31,776 nucleotides of DNA from NCBI GenBank assembly GCA_913061345.1, contig CAJXTZ010000021.1, forward strand, positions 1 through 31,776, given 5' to 3'. The notes beneath the pieces were generated by a model. That model did not search any database, had not been told where the DNA came from, and saw only the letters and a list, made by a program, of their open reading frames with translations. Source of the DNA: an uncultured Erythrobacter sp. Lineage in GTDB: Bacteria; Pseudomonadota; Alphaproteobacteria; Sphingomonadales; Sphingomonadaceae. The position numbers were made by a program, and so were the translations under genes. Positions 1 to 8,972 of the stretch are shown piece after piece; positions within the stretch are counted from its first letter, which is position 1, and each line of letters begins with the position of its first letter.

Positions 1-31
1 ATACGGCGGCTTTTTACCTGTTTGGGAAGAA

Positions 32-65
32 TTGCGGACCGTCAGTTGACGACCCAGTTGCGGAC
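32..65. repeat. Two copies of an 8-bp word at contig edge
   Basis: The word TTGCGGAC occurs at 32-39 and again at 58-65, just upstream of the first small gene. Similar-looking sequence is, from memory, common between genes in sphingomonad genomes, but this cannot be confirmed here. No function is assigned and chance is a fair explanation. Confidence 0.25.
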
Positions 66-92
66 ATTGGCTTTCGGCGGCAAACTGAACCC

Positions 93-353
93 ATGAGCGA
101 GCAAGAACAGCCGTCCCCCGAGGACCAGTGGCAGGACCAGTCGATGGATGCGGTTCATCAATTTAGTGACGCCTTGATCGAGCTACATCGAACCAATCCG
201 TGGCCCAATCACCCTTTCTTGCCGCGTGCGATAATTCATCTCACGACTGAGCTTTGGGACCGTGGCTTCAGTCAGTCGGACATAAGAGAAGCCTTCGACA
301 GCGCAATAGCCGATTTGCCCCGCTATGCTTCTGGTGATGAGGTGCGACCCTAA
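93..353 (+). CDS. Small hypothetical protein, 86 aa
   Basis: I do not recognise this family. The 86-residue product has an acidic, Gln-rich N-terminus (about residues 1-20), a Trp/Pro-containing middle (NPWPNHPFLP, about 35-45) and a helical stretch with the look of a small globular domain (LTTELWDRGFSQSDIREAF, about 51-69). There is no signal peptide or membrane segment, so it should be cytoplasmic. No convincing Shine-Dalgarno precedes the ATG, and the upstream sequence ends at the contig edge after 92 bases, so operon membership cannot be judged. It converges on the GNAT-nitrilase gene with a 63-base gap. Amino-acid composition looks like a real protein rather than an antisense shadow, but reality is moderately rather than fully certain. 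Confidence 0.62.
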   Translation: MSEQEQPSPEDQWQDQSMDAVHQFSDALIELHRTNPWPNHPFLPRAIIHLTTELWDRGFSQSDIREAFDSAIADLPRYASGDEVRP

Positions 354-416
354 GTCCGTTTCCCACCCCAATCTAAGTCATAGCTCGCACCCAGCCGAGC
401 AACCAAAAGCCGTCGC

Positions 417-2021
417 TTAGCCTCCGCCCGGTCCATGCTGGTGCAGCGGCGGCGGGCCGCTGATGTCTGCCGCGTCTCCGCCCGATCCCTTCTGCTCCCA
501 CTCGATCCGGTAGAGGTCGAAGCGGCGGTCTGCCAGGTTGCGGACGGTTCCCTCGGCGCGGGCCCATGCGAGGTCTGCGAGGTTCACGTCGCTGATCGTC
601 AGCGTTTCGACATTTTCCGATGCCTCTGCTGCAATGCCGTCGCGGGCGAAAGGGAAGTCGCAGGGGGTCAGGATGCAGCTTTGTGCGTACTGGATATCCA
701 TGTTGGCGACATTGGGCAGATTGCCCACATTGCCGCTCATTACGACATAGCACTGGTTCTCGATCGCGCGGGCAGCGGCGCAATAGCGCACACGCATGTA
801 TCCCTGCCGACTGTCGGTGCAGAAGGGTACGAAGATGATCCGCGCGCCTTCGTCGGCCAGGCGACGGGCAAGTTCGGGGAATTCGCTGTCATAGCAGATC
901 AGCACGCCAACCGGCCCGCAGTCGGTCTGGATTACGTCCACGGAATCGCCGCCACGGATGTTCCACCAATAGGCTTCGTTCGGCGTGGGGTGGATTTTCT
1001 CCTGCTCGTGGGTGGAACCATCGCGCAGGCACACCATCGCCACGTTGTGGATGTCGCCATCTTCCATGCGCGTAGGGTGCGAGCCACCGATGATGTTGAT
1101 GTTGTACTTCAGCGCCATTTCGCTCAGCGCTTTGCGGATACGCGGCGTATATTCGGAAAGCAGTTCAATGCTTTCCATGGGCGAGAGTTCCTTTTCTTCC
1201 GCGCTCAGCAGCATCAGCGTGAAGAGTTCGGGAAAAAGGATGAAGTCGCTCTCGTAATCGCTTGCAACATCGACGAAATATCGCACCTGGCGCATGAATT
1301 CGTCGAAATCCTTAACGGCACGGGCCTGCATCTGACAGGTCGCGACGCGCACGTTTTCCACCCCGCGCGGCACGCGGGCCTTGGGGCTGGCTTCCTGATC
1401 GACGAAGGGATTGCGCCACACCATATGGGTGGCAAAGGCGCGGCTGCGCTTGTCCTCTGGCAGGTAGCCCGGAAGGATGCCGATGGGTTCGAACCCGTTG
1501 GCAAGCTGGAAGCGCAGCACGGGATCGTGAATTTTGCCCTGGATCACCTTCTCAAGGTAATCTTCGGGGCCATCGACGCGCCGCCAGGTCTTGGCAAGGT
1601 TCGGCATGCGTCCGCCAAAGACGATGCCCTTCAACTCCAGCCGTTCCGCCAGCTTGCGGCGTTCCTCGTAAAGCCTGCGCCCTATGCGGGTGCCGCGCGT
1701 CTTGGGATCGACGCACAGTTCGTAGCCGTACAGCCAGTCACCCTTGGGATCGTGGCGGCTGCCATAGCCCTTGCCGGTAATCTCGTCCCAGCCGTGCGGT
1801 CGCAATGCCTTGTCGCCGGCGATCCGCATCGAGGCGCAATAGCCGATCAGCTTGTCGTCGAGGAAAGCCACGAAGCAGCCTTCGCGGTAGTTGTTCAACT
1901 GCCCGCGAATTTCGCTCTGCGTATAAGGCGCAAAGTCTTCATACACCCGCTTGGCGAGAGCAGCGATCCTGCGGATATCGCCGATCTCCGCCTGGCGGAC
2001 TTCGAGGCGGGCCCTTGTCAT
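417..2021 (-). CDS. GNAT acetyltransferase-nitrilase superfamily fusion
   Basis: A 534-residue two-domain enzyme. Residues about 5-205 are a GNAT N-acetyltransferase domain with the acetyl-CoA loop RGTRIG at 109-114. Residues about 222-505 are a carbon-nitrogen hydrolase domain whose Glu-Lys-Cys triad is visible as E265 (FPELF), K342 (EKIHP) and C376 (ICYDSEFPE). Nitrilase-superfamily enzymes hydrolyse amides or nitriles through the Cys; the GNAT half would acylate an amine. The fusion is a known bacterial architecture, but I know of no settled substrate. I chose the ATG at 2021 over an upstream in-frame start at 2075: it has AGGA about nine bases upstream and clears the icd stop by 19 bases, whereas the longer form would overlap icd. 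It is probably the last gene of the icd transcript. The C-terminal tail is Gly/Pro/His-rich and looks disordered. Confidence 0.9.
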   Translation of the reverse strand: MTRARLEVRQAEIGDIRRIAALAKRVYEDFAPYTQSEIRGQLNNYREGCFVAFLDDKLIGYCASMRIAGDKALRPHGWDEITGKGYGSRHDPKGDWLYGYELCVDPKTRGTRIGRRLYEERRKLAERLELKGIVFGGRMPNLAKTWRRVDGPEDYLEKVIQGKIHDPVLRFQLANGFEPIGILPGYLPEDKRSRAFATHMVWRNPFVDQEASPKARVPRGVENVRVATCQMQARAVKDFDEFMRQVRYFVDVASDYESDFILFPELFTLMLLSAEEKELSPMESIELLSEYTPRIRKALSEMALKYNINIIGGSHPTRMEDGDIHNVAMVCLRDGSTHEQEKIHPTPNEAYWWNIRGGDSVDVIQTDCGPVGVLICYDSEFPELARRLADEGARIIFVPFCTDSRQGYMRVRYCAAARAIENQCYVVMSGNVGNLPNVANMDIQYAQSCILTPCDFPFARDGIAAEASENVETLTISDVNLADLAWARAEGTVRNLADRRFDLYRIEWEQKGSGGDAADISGPPPLHQHGPGGG

Positions 2022-2040
2022 GGCCTTTTGTCCTGACGGC

Positions 2041-3270
2041 TTACGCCAGCCCCTGCTTCTGCATCTCGGTTTCAAGGCCGTCGACGATGGCTTCGAAGAA
2101 CTGCTCTGTGGTCATCCAGCTCTGGCTGGGGCCGATCAGCAGGGCGAGATCCTTCGTCATCTTGCCGTTCTCAACACAGGAGATGCAGACCTTCTCCAGC
2201 GTCTCTGCAAAGGCGACCACATCGGGCGTGTTGTCGAAGCGGCCGCGATACATCAGTCCGCGCGTCCATGCGAAGATGGAAGCGATGGGGTTGGTGGAAG
2301 TCGCCTTGCCCTGCTGGTGCTGGCGATAATGACGAGTGACGGTGCCGTGCGCGGCTTCCGCTTCCACGGTCTTGCCGTCCGGCGTCATCAGCACGCTGGT
2401 CATCAGGCCGAGCGAACCGAAGCCCTGCGCCACGATGTCGGACTGCACGTCGCCGTCGTAATTCTTGCAGGCCCAGACGAACTTGCCGTTCCACTTGAGG
2501 GCTGCGGCCACCATGTCGTCGATCAGACGGTGCTCGTAACCGATGTCGGCTTCCTCGAACTTCTCCTTGAAGCCTTCGGTATTGAAGACTTCCTCGAACA
2601 GGTCCTTGAAGCGGCCATCGTACTTTTTCATGATGGTGTTCTTTGTGGAGAGATACACCGGCCAGCCGCGATCGAGGCCATAGTTGAAGCTGGCGCGCGC
2701 AAAATCGCGAATGCTCTCGTCATGGTTGTACATCGTCATGGCGACGCCGGGCTGATCGAAGGTATGAACCTCCAGGTCGATGTTCTGGCCGTCCTCGCCC
2801 TCGAACACCATGCGCAGCTTGCCCGCACCGGGGATCAGCGTGTCGGTGGCGCGGTACTGGTCACCAAAGGCGTGACGGCCCACCACGATAGGGTCGGTCC
2901 AGCCGGGCACCAGCCGGGGCACGTTGTCGATCACAATGGGTTCACGAAAGATGGTGCCGCCAAGGATGTTACGAATAGTGCCGTTGGGCGAACGCCACAT
3001 CTGCTTGAGGTCGAACTCTTCGACGCGCGCTTCGTCAGGAGTAATGGTTGCACACTTGACGCCGACGCCGTATTTCTGGATGGCCTTGGCGGAATCTACG
3101 GTGATCTGGTCGTCCGTCTCGTCACGCTTTTCGACCGAAAGATCGTAGTATTTCAGGTCTACATCGAGATAGGGCAGGATCAGCCTTTCACGGATCCACT
3201 CCCAGATGATTTTCGTCATCTCGTCGCCGTCGATCTCTACGATGGGGTTCTTGACCTGAATCTTCGCCAT
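2041..3270 (-). CDS. icd: NADP-dependent isocitrate dehydrogenase
   Basis: A 409-residue TCA-cycle enzyme that oxidatively decarboxylates isocitrate to 2-oxoglutarate with NADP+. It is the homodimeric, eukaryote-like type found in alphaproteobacteria, not the E. coli type. Substrate-binding sequence SPNGTIRN is at 94-101, and the isocitrate-binding arginine in [10 protein letters not shown] falls at residue 132, the same number as in human IDH1. Length matches the family. The ATG at 3270 has AGGA about five bases upstream. Sixty bases separate it from the FAD oxidoreductase upstream, so it may have its own promoter or read on from the polyketide genes. The GNAT-nitrilase follows after 19 bases. 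Confidence 0.97.
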   Translation of the reverse strand: MAKIQVKNPIVEIDGDEMTKIIWEWIRERLILPYLDVDLKYYDLSVEKRDETDDQITVDSAKAIQKYGVGVKCATITPDEARVEEFDLKQMWRSPNGTIRNILGGTIFREPIVIDNVPRLVPGWTDPIVVGRHAFGDQYRATDTLIPGAGKLRMVFEGEDGQNIDLEVHTFDQPGVAMTMYNHDESIRDFARASFNYGLDRGWPVYLSTKNTIMKKYDGRFKDLFEEVFNTEGFKEKFEEADIGYEHRLIDDMVAAALKWNGKFVWACKNYDGDVQSDIVAQGFGSLGLMTSVLMTPDGKTVEAEAAHGTVTRHYRQHQQGKATSTNPIASIFAWTRGLMYRGRFDNTPDVVAFAETLEKVCISCVENGKMTKDLALLIGPSQSWMTTEQFFEAIVDGLETEMQKQGLA

Positions 3271-3330
3271 GGATGTCCTGCCTTGTCTTGGTAACTGTGG
3301 TCTTGGGATTTGTTCGGATTTGCGCGCCTC

Positions 3331-4479
3331 TTAGCAGGGACGCGCATGTGCGCAAGTCGTCCGGTCGGTGTTGGCGGAGGTTGGCACGATGCGGCAACGC
3401 TCCGCAATGTCGATAACCAGCGATGGCGAAAGCCTTGCAAGCGCGAGCGCAGTTGCGCTGCCCAGCCGCGTTTCCGCCAAAATGCGCGCAACCTTTGCCA
3501 GTTGTACGGGCGGAAAGGCGCGCGAGGCGAAGGCACGCTGGAAAGCAGGCGCTGATCTTGATCCTCCCGCACACCAGTACCTGGCGGCCATGATGCCGCT
3601 GGCAACGGCGATAGACATGCCTTCGCCTGCCAGCGACGGAATGACGGCGGCCTGATCTCCCAGGCGGAAAAGACCGGGTGTGGTGTCGTGTGCGATCCAA
3701 CCGTAAGGCACAGCGCCGATGGTCTCCACCCGTGCTTGCTGCCAGTTGCTGCCGAGACGAGCAGCGAAATCAATATTCTGATCTGCAATCTGCTCGAGAA
3801 CGGCAGAAGGCTCCCCTCCGACATCGCTCAGCGCAGATTTGCGCAGGGCCAGACATATATTGGCTGTCTCGTCCTCTTGCAGGACGACGCCCGCATAGCC
3901 CCCGCGAAACAGGTGGAGTTCGATGGCGGAGCTGATCAGTTCGGCACGCGCCTCGCTACGCGGAAGCCTTATCCGCAGGCCCAGAGCCGGATCATTCGCC
4001 AGGCGGGGTCGACTGGTGCCCCGGATGTCGTGTTTCCCGCTGGCCAGGAAAATGGAATTGGCTGTCCAGCTTGTGGATTGGCCATGAGCGGTTCCAGCCG
4101 AGAGAGTGCGGATCGTGTCGATCTCCAGCCTTGCTCCGGCCTCGATGGCGCAACGGCGCAGGTGGCTGTCCAGCGCATGTCGCGACAGACCCACTGCCGA
4201 GTGTGGCAGGGGCGTTTCCGCCGTTCGCCCATGCGCAAACAGGCGCAGGTGATCGACGGTATGGCCGCCGATCCTATCCGGCTTCACGCCAAGCGTCTTA
4301 AGCTGCGCCAATGTGCGCCAGCTCATGAAGCCTCCACATAGCGGGTCGCCGACGGTTTCGGACCGGTCCAGTATCACAGGGGCGGTGCCGGCACGCGCCA
4401 GTTCCAATGCAGCAGCACAACCGGCGGGGCCCGCGCCAAGGATTAGCGGCGTTTCGCCTAGTCTGTGCACGAGACACAC
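3331..4479 (-). CDS. FAD-dependent oxidoreductase of the type III PKS cluster
   Basis: A 382-residue flavoprotein resembling geranylgeranyl-reductase or aromatic-hydroxylase type monooxygenases. The dinucleotide-binding motif GAGPAG is at 15-20, with a following acidic residue in the VILDRSE stretch. A CGGF loop follows near residue 48, and a second FAD motif (LGDQAAVIPSLAGEGMS) lies about residue 270. The start is GTG, overlapping the methyltransferase end by 22 bases; a second in-frame GTG at 4470 is equally possible, and neither has a clear ribosome site, suggesting translational coupling. Its place directly after a type III polyketide synthase and methyltransferase argues for tailoring, for example ring hydroxylation to a quinone or reduction of an alkyl chain. 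The exact reaction is unknown. Confidence 0.85.
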   Translation of the reverse strand: MCLVHRLGETPLILGAGPAGCAAALELARAGTAPVILDRSETVGDPLCGGFMSWRTLAQLKTLGVKPDRIGGHTVDHLRLFAHGRTAETPLPHSAVGLSRHALDSHLRRCAIEAGARLEIDTIRTLSAGTAHGQSTSWTANSIFLASGKHDIRGTSRPRLANDPALGLRIRLPRSEARAELISSAIELHLFRGGYAGVVLQEDETANICLALRKSALSDVGGEPSAVLEQIADQNIDFAARLGSNWQQARVETIGAVPYGWIAHDTTPGLFRLGDQAAVIPSLAGEGMSIAVASGIMAARYWCAGGSRSAPAFQRAFASRAFPPVQLAKVARILAETRLGSATALALARLSPSLVIDIAERCRIVPTSANTDRTTCAHARPC

Positions 4480-5144
4480 AGCCGAAAGGGAAACTTGCGC
4501 TCGATACGTGCACCTGTAACCCTGGCCTCGGCCAGCATCTTGCGCCAGTCTTCCGGTCGGAAAGATCGGGCGATGGAAGTCTGCCCGTCCATACGAACGA
4601 TGCGGTGCAGCCCTGCCAGCTGGGCTAATACCGGATAACTAAAGTAGCTAACCGGATGGCGGTGCAGATCGTTGACGAACCAACCGATCTGCGCCTTGCT
4701 ATCCATCACCTGCAGAAACAGCAGCAACTCGGCGCGGGTCATATGATGTGCAACGAGGCTGGAGGTGATGAAATCCCATTTCGTGTTCATAAAATCGGCA
4801 TAGTCGCCGGTATGGTATACAATCGGCATCTCAGGCGGCGTGGCCTCTCGCGCTGCAGGCTGGCTGCGCGGATTGAGATCCACCCCAACCAGCGTGGCCT
4901 CGATCCCCCGCGCCTCGGCCCATTCCGCGATCTTGCGAAGCATATCGCCATGGCCGAAGCCTACATCCAGAAGCGTGAAGCTTTTCCGGCCTTTCAGGGC
5001 ACGGTCGAGAAATTCCAGCGTGGGACGATATGCCAGCGTCAGCCAGTTTGCTTTGCTAAGATCGGCCAGCACCGCCCGGTAAACGGGCTCGGGCAGCGCC
5101 GGGTCGTCCATCATTTCCTGCGTTTCGAGACGTTCAGACAGCAT
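4458..5144 (-). CDS. Class I SAM-dependent methyltransferase of the PKS cluster
   Basis: A 228-residue Rossmann-fold methyltransferase. Motif I (LLDVGFGHGD) is at 58-67, and the acidic residue that would bind the SAM ribose is D89 in LVGVDLNP. The start overlaps the end of the polyketide synthase by 11 bases, and its stop lies within the start of the FAD oxidoreductase, so the three are very likely translationally coupled. The expected role is O- or C-methylation of the polyketide product. The sequence does not show which atom is methylated. It is unlike the small membrane methyltransferases (isoprenylcysteine type) paired with some bacterial type III PKSs, being soluble with no hydrophobic segments. 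Confidence 0.87.
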   Translation of the reverse strand: MLSERLETQEMMDDPALPEPVYRAVLADLSKANWLTLAYRPTLEFLDRALKGRKSFTLLDVGFGHGDMLRKIAEWAEARGIEATLVGVDLNPRSQPAAREATPPEMPIVYHTGDYADFMNTKWDFITSSLVAHHMTRAELLLFLQVMDSKAQIGWFVNDLHRHPVSYFSYPVLAQLAGLHRIVRMDGQTSIARSFRPEDWRKMLAEARVTGARIERKFPFRLCVSCTD

Positions 5145-6204
5145 CGCCGGTCATCCAGCCGAAACGCAGACCTTCCATCGCCAGCCCCGGTCCGAACGCA
5201 AGCGCGATACCGCTTTCGGGACGTTCGCGGGCGAGGCGTTCGAGGACGAAAAGTACCGTTGCAGAGGACATATTGCCGAATTCGTTGAGCACACTGCGCG
5301 ACGCCTCAAGCGCGTCGGGAGGAAGAGGGAGGCCGCGCTCCACCGCGTCCAGCACGGAGCGACCGCCTGGGTGAACGGCCCAGGCGGCGGGTGCCTTCTC
5401 GCCCAGGATAGCTTCGCGTGTCGCATCATCATCCAGCGCCTCTGCCAGCCTGCCGGGCACTTCTCCTGATAGATGCATGGCAAAACCGCTGTCACCGATC
5501 GTCCAGGTGATCAGCTCGTCACTTTCCTCCAGCGCAAGCGAAAGACCTGAACCAAGGGACAGGCCTTCCCCTTGTGCACTGACAATCGCCGCCGCTGCAC
5601 CATCGGCAAACTGCCCCATGGCCAGCAGGCTTCCGATATCGTCGGTTTCCTGAAGATGGAGCGAACAAAGCTCTACCGATACGGCCAGCACCCTTGCCGT
5701 GGGATCTGATCGGACGATGTGACCGGCGGTGCGCAGCAAGGTTACGCCGGCATAACAGCCCATGAAGCCGATGGAGACCCGCTCCACGCTGGCGGCCAGA
5801 CCAAGACGCCGGGCTATCAACTGGTCCAGCCCGGGCGCGATAAAGCCGGTGCAACTGGCGATCACGATATGCGTCACGCAATCGGTGGATGGCAAACCGG
5901 CAATCGCTTTCATGGCAAGGTCCGGCGCGCTGGTTGCGTATCGCCTCATCCGGGCGGCCGTGCCCGGTTCTTTGCCGGTCATGTAGAAGCTGCCGAAGCC
6001 CAGTGCCGCATCATCGCCCGAAAGCACGGAATAGCGATGGGAGATGCCACCGCGCGATTCCATCCTGCGAAACAGCGTGGCACGGCGATCGTCCCGCAAC
6101 TGGCGTGCTGCCCACTCGGTATAGTGCGCATGGACATCACAGTCGGGCACAGCCGTCGCGATATCCGTGATACGCGGCACGCAGGAGTTATTTTTTTCGG
6201 ACAT
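5134..6204 (-). CDS. Type III polyketide synthase
   Basis: A 356-residue chalcone/stilbene-synthase-like enzyme. The Cys-His-Asn catalytic triad is visible: C150 in SIGFMGCYAG, H278 in AWAVHPGG and N311 in NEFGNMSSAT. Such homodimers load an acyl-CoA starter on Cys, extend it with malonyl-CoA and cyclise it to a resorcinol, pyrone or naphthol type product. No ribosome site is evident; instead two tandem CGTTTGAA words sit right before the ATG. A methyltransferase and FAD oxidoreductase follow with overlaps, a logic like the Streptomyces griseus srsABC phenolic-lipid genes. It lies 38 bases behind a nitronate monooxygenase and downstream of beta-oxidation genes, which makes fatty acyl-CoA an attractive starter, though starter and product are unproven. 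Confidence 0.93.
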   Translation of the reverse strand: MSEKNNSCVPRITDIATAVPDCDVHAHYTEWAARQLRDDRRATLFRRMESRGGISHRYSVLSGDDAALGFGSFYMTGKEPGTAARMRRYATSAPDLAMKAIAGLPSTDCVTHIVIASCTGFIAPGLDQLIARRLGLAASVERVSIGFMGCYAGVTLLRTAGHIVRSDPTARVLAVSVELCSLHLQETDDIGSLLAMGQFADGAAAAIVSAQGEGLSLGSGLSLALEESDELITWTIGDSGFAMHLSGEVPGRLAEALDDDATREAILGEKAPAAWAVHPGGRSVLDAVERGLPLPPDALEASRSVLNEFGNMSSATVLFVLERLARERPESGIALAFGPGLAMEGLRFGWMTGDAV

Positions 6205-6219
6205 TCAAACGTTCAAACG
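6204..6219 (-). repeat. Tandem CGTTTGAA words at the PKS start
   Basis: Reading on the minus strand, CGTTTGAA occurs twice back to back and runs into the ATG of the type III polyketide synthase; the second copy shares its last base with the start codon. They occupy the place where a Shine-Dalgarno would be. They might bind a regulator or be coincidence. Confidence 0.35.
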
Positions 6220-6242
6220 GCAACCAGGGCCGATGGTGCCCG

Positions 6243-7154
6243 TCACCCGCAGAATTTCGCTCGCGCCGCCTCATACTCGGCAATCAGCTGCTCACAGATT
6301 TCGTGTGTCGGCCGTAAGTCGCGCACCGCGCCCGTGCCATGCCCTGCCGACCAGATTGTTTTCCAGGCCTTGGCCTCTTCTGTCAGAGACATTTCGCCTG
6401 AAGCATCGTGCAGGGTGGCAGCCTGAAGGCTGGGGGTAAGGAAATTCGCGCCGATGCCCGTTACCTTGTCGGTATATGAGACATCCTTGGCACTGGCCCC
6501 GATCATCATGTCCTTTTGGCCCTGCGGCGCCATGCTTTCGGTGGCGGCGATAAAGTGGCTACCAAAGTAGGCGTAGTCCGCACCCATCATCTGCGCGGCA
6601 GCGATATGGCCACCGTGGCTCATGGAGCCGGACAGGATCAGCGCCCCGTCCCAGAATTCGCGAATCTCGCTAGTGAGGGCGAACGGGCTGAGAGTGCCTG
6701 TATGACCGCCAGCGCCCGCTGCGACGGCGATGATGCCGTCAACGCCTGCTTCCGCGGCTTTCTCTGCATGACGCCGCTGGATCACGTCGTGAAATACAAG
6801 TCCCCCATAAGATTGCACGGCGTTCACCAGATCGGGCACCGCGCCAAGCGAGGTGATGACAAGCGGCACCTTGTGCTTAACGCAAACCTCGAGATCGGCC
6901 TCGACACGCGGATTGGAACCATGAACGATCAGGTTGACACCGTAGGGTGCCGCATCATCGTCAAGCCGCTCCTCGATCTCGCAAAGCCACTCGTCGAACC
7001 CTTCTGTCGTGCGATGGTTCAATGCCGGGAATGTACCGCAAAGGCCCGCCTTGCAGCTTTCCACCACAAGGTCGGGGCCGGAAACCAGGAACATTGGGGC
7101 AACGATAGCGGGCACCTTCAGCCCGCCAGCGAAGCTATCGAGTGCGGCGCTCAA
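6243..7154 (-). CDS. Nitronate monooxygenase family protein
   Basis: A 303-residue FMN-dependent TIM-barrel protein of the 2-nitropropane dioxygenase family. The conserved GGHTG (149-153, in AAGAGGHTG) and a C-terminal-half phosphate-binding stretch (SGSMSHGGH, about 194-202) support this. Family members oxidise alkyl nitronates such as propionate-3-nitronate, although many are misnamed and act on other substrates, including as enoyl reductases in lipid or polyketide pathways. The ATG overlaps the acyl-CoA dehydrogenase stop by four bases, so the two are coupled, tying it to fatty-acid breakdown rather than nitrogen metabolism. It is somewhat shorter than typical members. The real substrate is uncertain. 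Confidence 0.88.
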   Translation of the reverse strand: MSAALDSFAGGLKVPAIVAPMFLVSGPDLVVESCKAGLCGTFPALNHRTTEGFDEWLCEIEERLDDDAAPYGVNLIVHGSNPRVEADLEVCVKHKVPLVITSLGAVPDLVNAVQSYGGLVFHDVIQRRHAEKAAEAGVDGIIAVAAGAGGHTGTLSPFALTSEIREFWDGALILSGSMSHGGHIAAAQMMGADYAYFGSHFIAATESMAPQGQKDMMIGASAKDVSYTDKVTGIGANFLTPSLQAATLHDASGEMSLTEEAKAWKTIWSAGHGTGAVRDLRPTHEICEQLIAEYEAARAKFCG

Positions 7155-8941
7155 AATGCATCCTCCGGCATATCCATCATGCTGCCCTTGCCGCTGGTGA
7201 TCGCCATCATCTGCGCCATTGCAGGTGGTAGCAATCGATCGAAGAAGAAGCGTGCAGTAACGATCTTGGCTTCGTAGAAAGCCTTCTCGTCGGTGCCCTC
7301 TTCCAACTTTGCAAAAGCGATCTTAGCTGCCTTGGCAAAGCAGAAACCCATCGCCACGAAGCCCAGCAATCGCAGGTAATCGGTTGCCGCAGCACCGGCT
7401 TCCTCGGGATCCTTCATTCCCTTTTGGGCGATATGCCCGGTGGAAAGCTGCAGCGCGCCGAAGGCCTGCTGCAAGCTACCCACTATCTTGCCGATGTGCG
7501 CGTCCGTACCGTGATCCTCGATAAACTGCGACACGGGGTGAAAGAAGCTGCGCAGGTTGCGCCCCATCCGGTCGGGCAACTTGCGGCCCACCAGGTCGAG
7601 CGCCTGAATGCCGTTGGTGCCCTCGTATATCTGTGCGATGCGCGCATCGCGGGCGAACTGCTCCACGCCGGTTTCCTGGATGTAACCATGGCCGCCATGC
7701 ACCTGGATCGCGATATTGGAGCTTTCGTGACCCAGATCGGTGAACAGCGCTTTGACGACGGGCGTCATCAGGGCAACGAAATCCTTGGCGCGTTCGCGCA
7801 CCTCGGGTTCCTTCGCAGCATGCTCGGCGTCCAGCGCTCGGCTGACCCATGCGGAAACCGCACGGCTGCCCTCGTTGTAGGCACGCATCGTCATCAACAT
7901 GCGGCGAACATCAGGATGCACTATGATCGGATCGGCGGGACCATCCGGGTTCTTGACGCCCGACAGTGAGCGACCCTGCAAGCGATCTTTCGCGTAATAG
8001 ACGGCCGACTGGTAGGCGATCTCGCCAACGCCGAGGCCCTGAATACCCACGGCCACGCGCTCGGTGTTCATCATGGCGAACATGGCTTCCAGCCCGCGAT
8101 GCGGCTTGCCGATTAGCCAGCCCTTGGAATCTTCGAACGACATCTGGCAGGTCGCGGAAGCCTTCAAACCCATCTTGTGTTCGATGGCGGTTGCCGTCGT
8201 ATTGTTGAAATTGCCGGGATTGCCTTCGTCGTTGGGCAGGTACTTCGGCACTAGAAACAGAGAAATGCCCTTCACGCCCGGAGGAGCATCGGGAAGCCGC
8301 GCCAGCACCAGGTGGATGATATTGTCAGACAGGTCATGGTCGCCCGCGCTGATGAAGATCTTGTTGCCAGTGATGAGGTAGCTGTCGTCATCCTGCGGCA
8401 CCGCCTTGGTGCGCAGCATGCCAAGATCGGTGCCGCAGTGCGATTCGGTCAGGCACATGGTGCCGGTCCATTCGCCGTTGGCCATCCGGGGCATGTAGAA
8501 GTTCTTCAACTCGTCGCTACCGTAGCCTTCCAGTGCCACCATCGCGCCGCCCGTAAGGCCGGGGTAGAGGCCGAAAGAAAGGTTGGCGGAGCATGTCATT
8601 TCCTCAACCATCTTGCCGATCGCATGAGGGGCACCCTGGCCGCCCCATTCTTCGGAGACGCCGAGGCCCGCCCAACCGCCTTCGCAAAACTGTTTGTAGG
8701 CATCCTGGAAACCGTCGGGTGTGCGCACCACGCCGTTTTCGATCCGGCAGCCCTGCTGATCGCCGGACCAGTTGATCGGCAGCAACACGTCACGGCACAA
8801 TTTGTTGGCTTCTTCGAGGATGGCGTTGGTCACGTCATCGTCGAAATCCTCGAACCCTTCGAGATCGCCGAAACCGTCGTCTTCGTGGAGTTCGCGAATG
8901 TTGAATACCATGTCGCGGATGGGGGCTTCATAGACTTGCAT
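7151..8941 (-). CDS. Acyl-CoA dehydrogenase, long (DmdC/FadE5-like) type
   Basis: A 596-residue flavoprotein catalysing the first step of beta-oxidation, acyl-CoA to trans-2-enoyl-CoA. It has the extended N-terminus and extra C-terminal domain of the approximately 600-residue family that includes DmdC. Visible motifs are the FAD/substrate stretch CLTESHCGTDLG and the C-terminal signature QIYEGTNGIQ with the catalytic Glu. I chose the ATG at 8941 rather than an upstream in-frame start at 9061: the product then begins MQVYEAPIRD, as in family members, and AGAGGA lies about nine bases before it; the longer form would overlap fadN. It is preceded by fadN with a 31-base gap and followed by the overlapping nitronate monooxygenase. 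Confidence 0.95.
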   Translation of the reverse strand: MQVYEAPIRDMVFNIRELHEDDGFGDLEGFEDFDDDVTNAILEEANKLCRDVLLPINWSGDQQGCRIENGVVRTPDGFQDAYKQFCEGGWAGLGVSEEWGGQGAPHAIGKMVEEMTCSANLSFGLYPGLTGGAMVALEGYGSDELKNFYMPRMANGEWTGTMCLTESHCGTDLGMLRTKAVPQDDDSYLITGNKIFISAGDHDLSDNIIHLVLARLPDAPPGVKGISLFLVPKYLPNDEGNPGNFNNTTATAIEHKMGLKASATCQMSFEDSKGWLIGKPHRGLEAMFAMMNTERVAVGIQGLGVGEIAYQSAVYYAKDRLQGRSLSGVKNPDGPADPIIVHPDVRRMLMTMRAYNEGSRAVSAWVSRALDAEHAAKEPEVRERAKDFVALMTPVVKALFTDLGHESSNIAIQVHGGHGYIQETGVEQFARDARIAQIYEGTNGIQALDLVGRKLPDRMGRNLRSFFHPVSQFIEDHGTDAHIGKIVGSLQQAFGALQLSTGHIAQKGMKDPEEAGAAATDYLRLLGFVAMGFCFAKAAKIAFAKLEEGTDEKAFYEAKIVTARFFFDRLLPPAMAQMMAITSGKGSMMDMPEDAF

Positions 8942-8972
8942 TGAACAAATCCTCTCTATCAGTTGCGCAGGT

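Noticed and set aside
435..2036. 533-codon open frame antisense to the GNAT-nitrilase gene
   Set aside because: Its frame mirrors the codon bias of the real gene, and the product has no domain features while the other strand has full catalytic motifs.
1951..3294. 447-codon open frame antisense to icd
   Set aside because: The icd strand encodes a textbook enzyme over the same bases; the long frame is a GC-bias shadow.
6180..6204. Seven-A run near the PKS start as a phase-variation tract
   Set aside because: It encodes Glu-Lys-Asn in frame, is short, and nothing else suggests slippage control.
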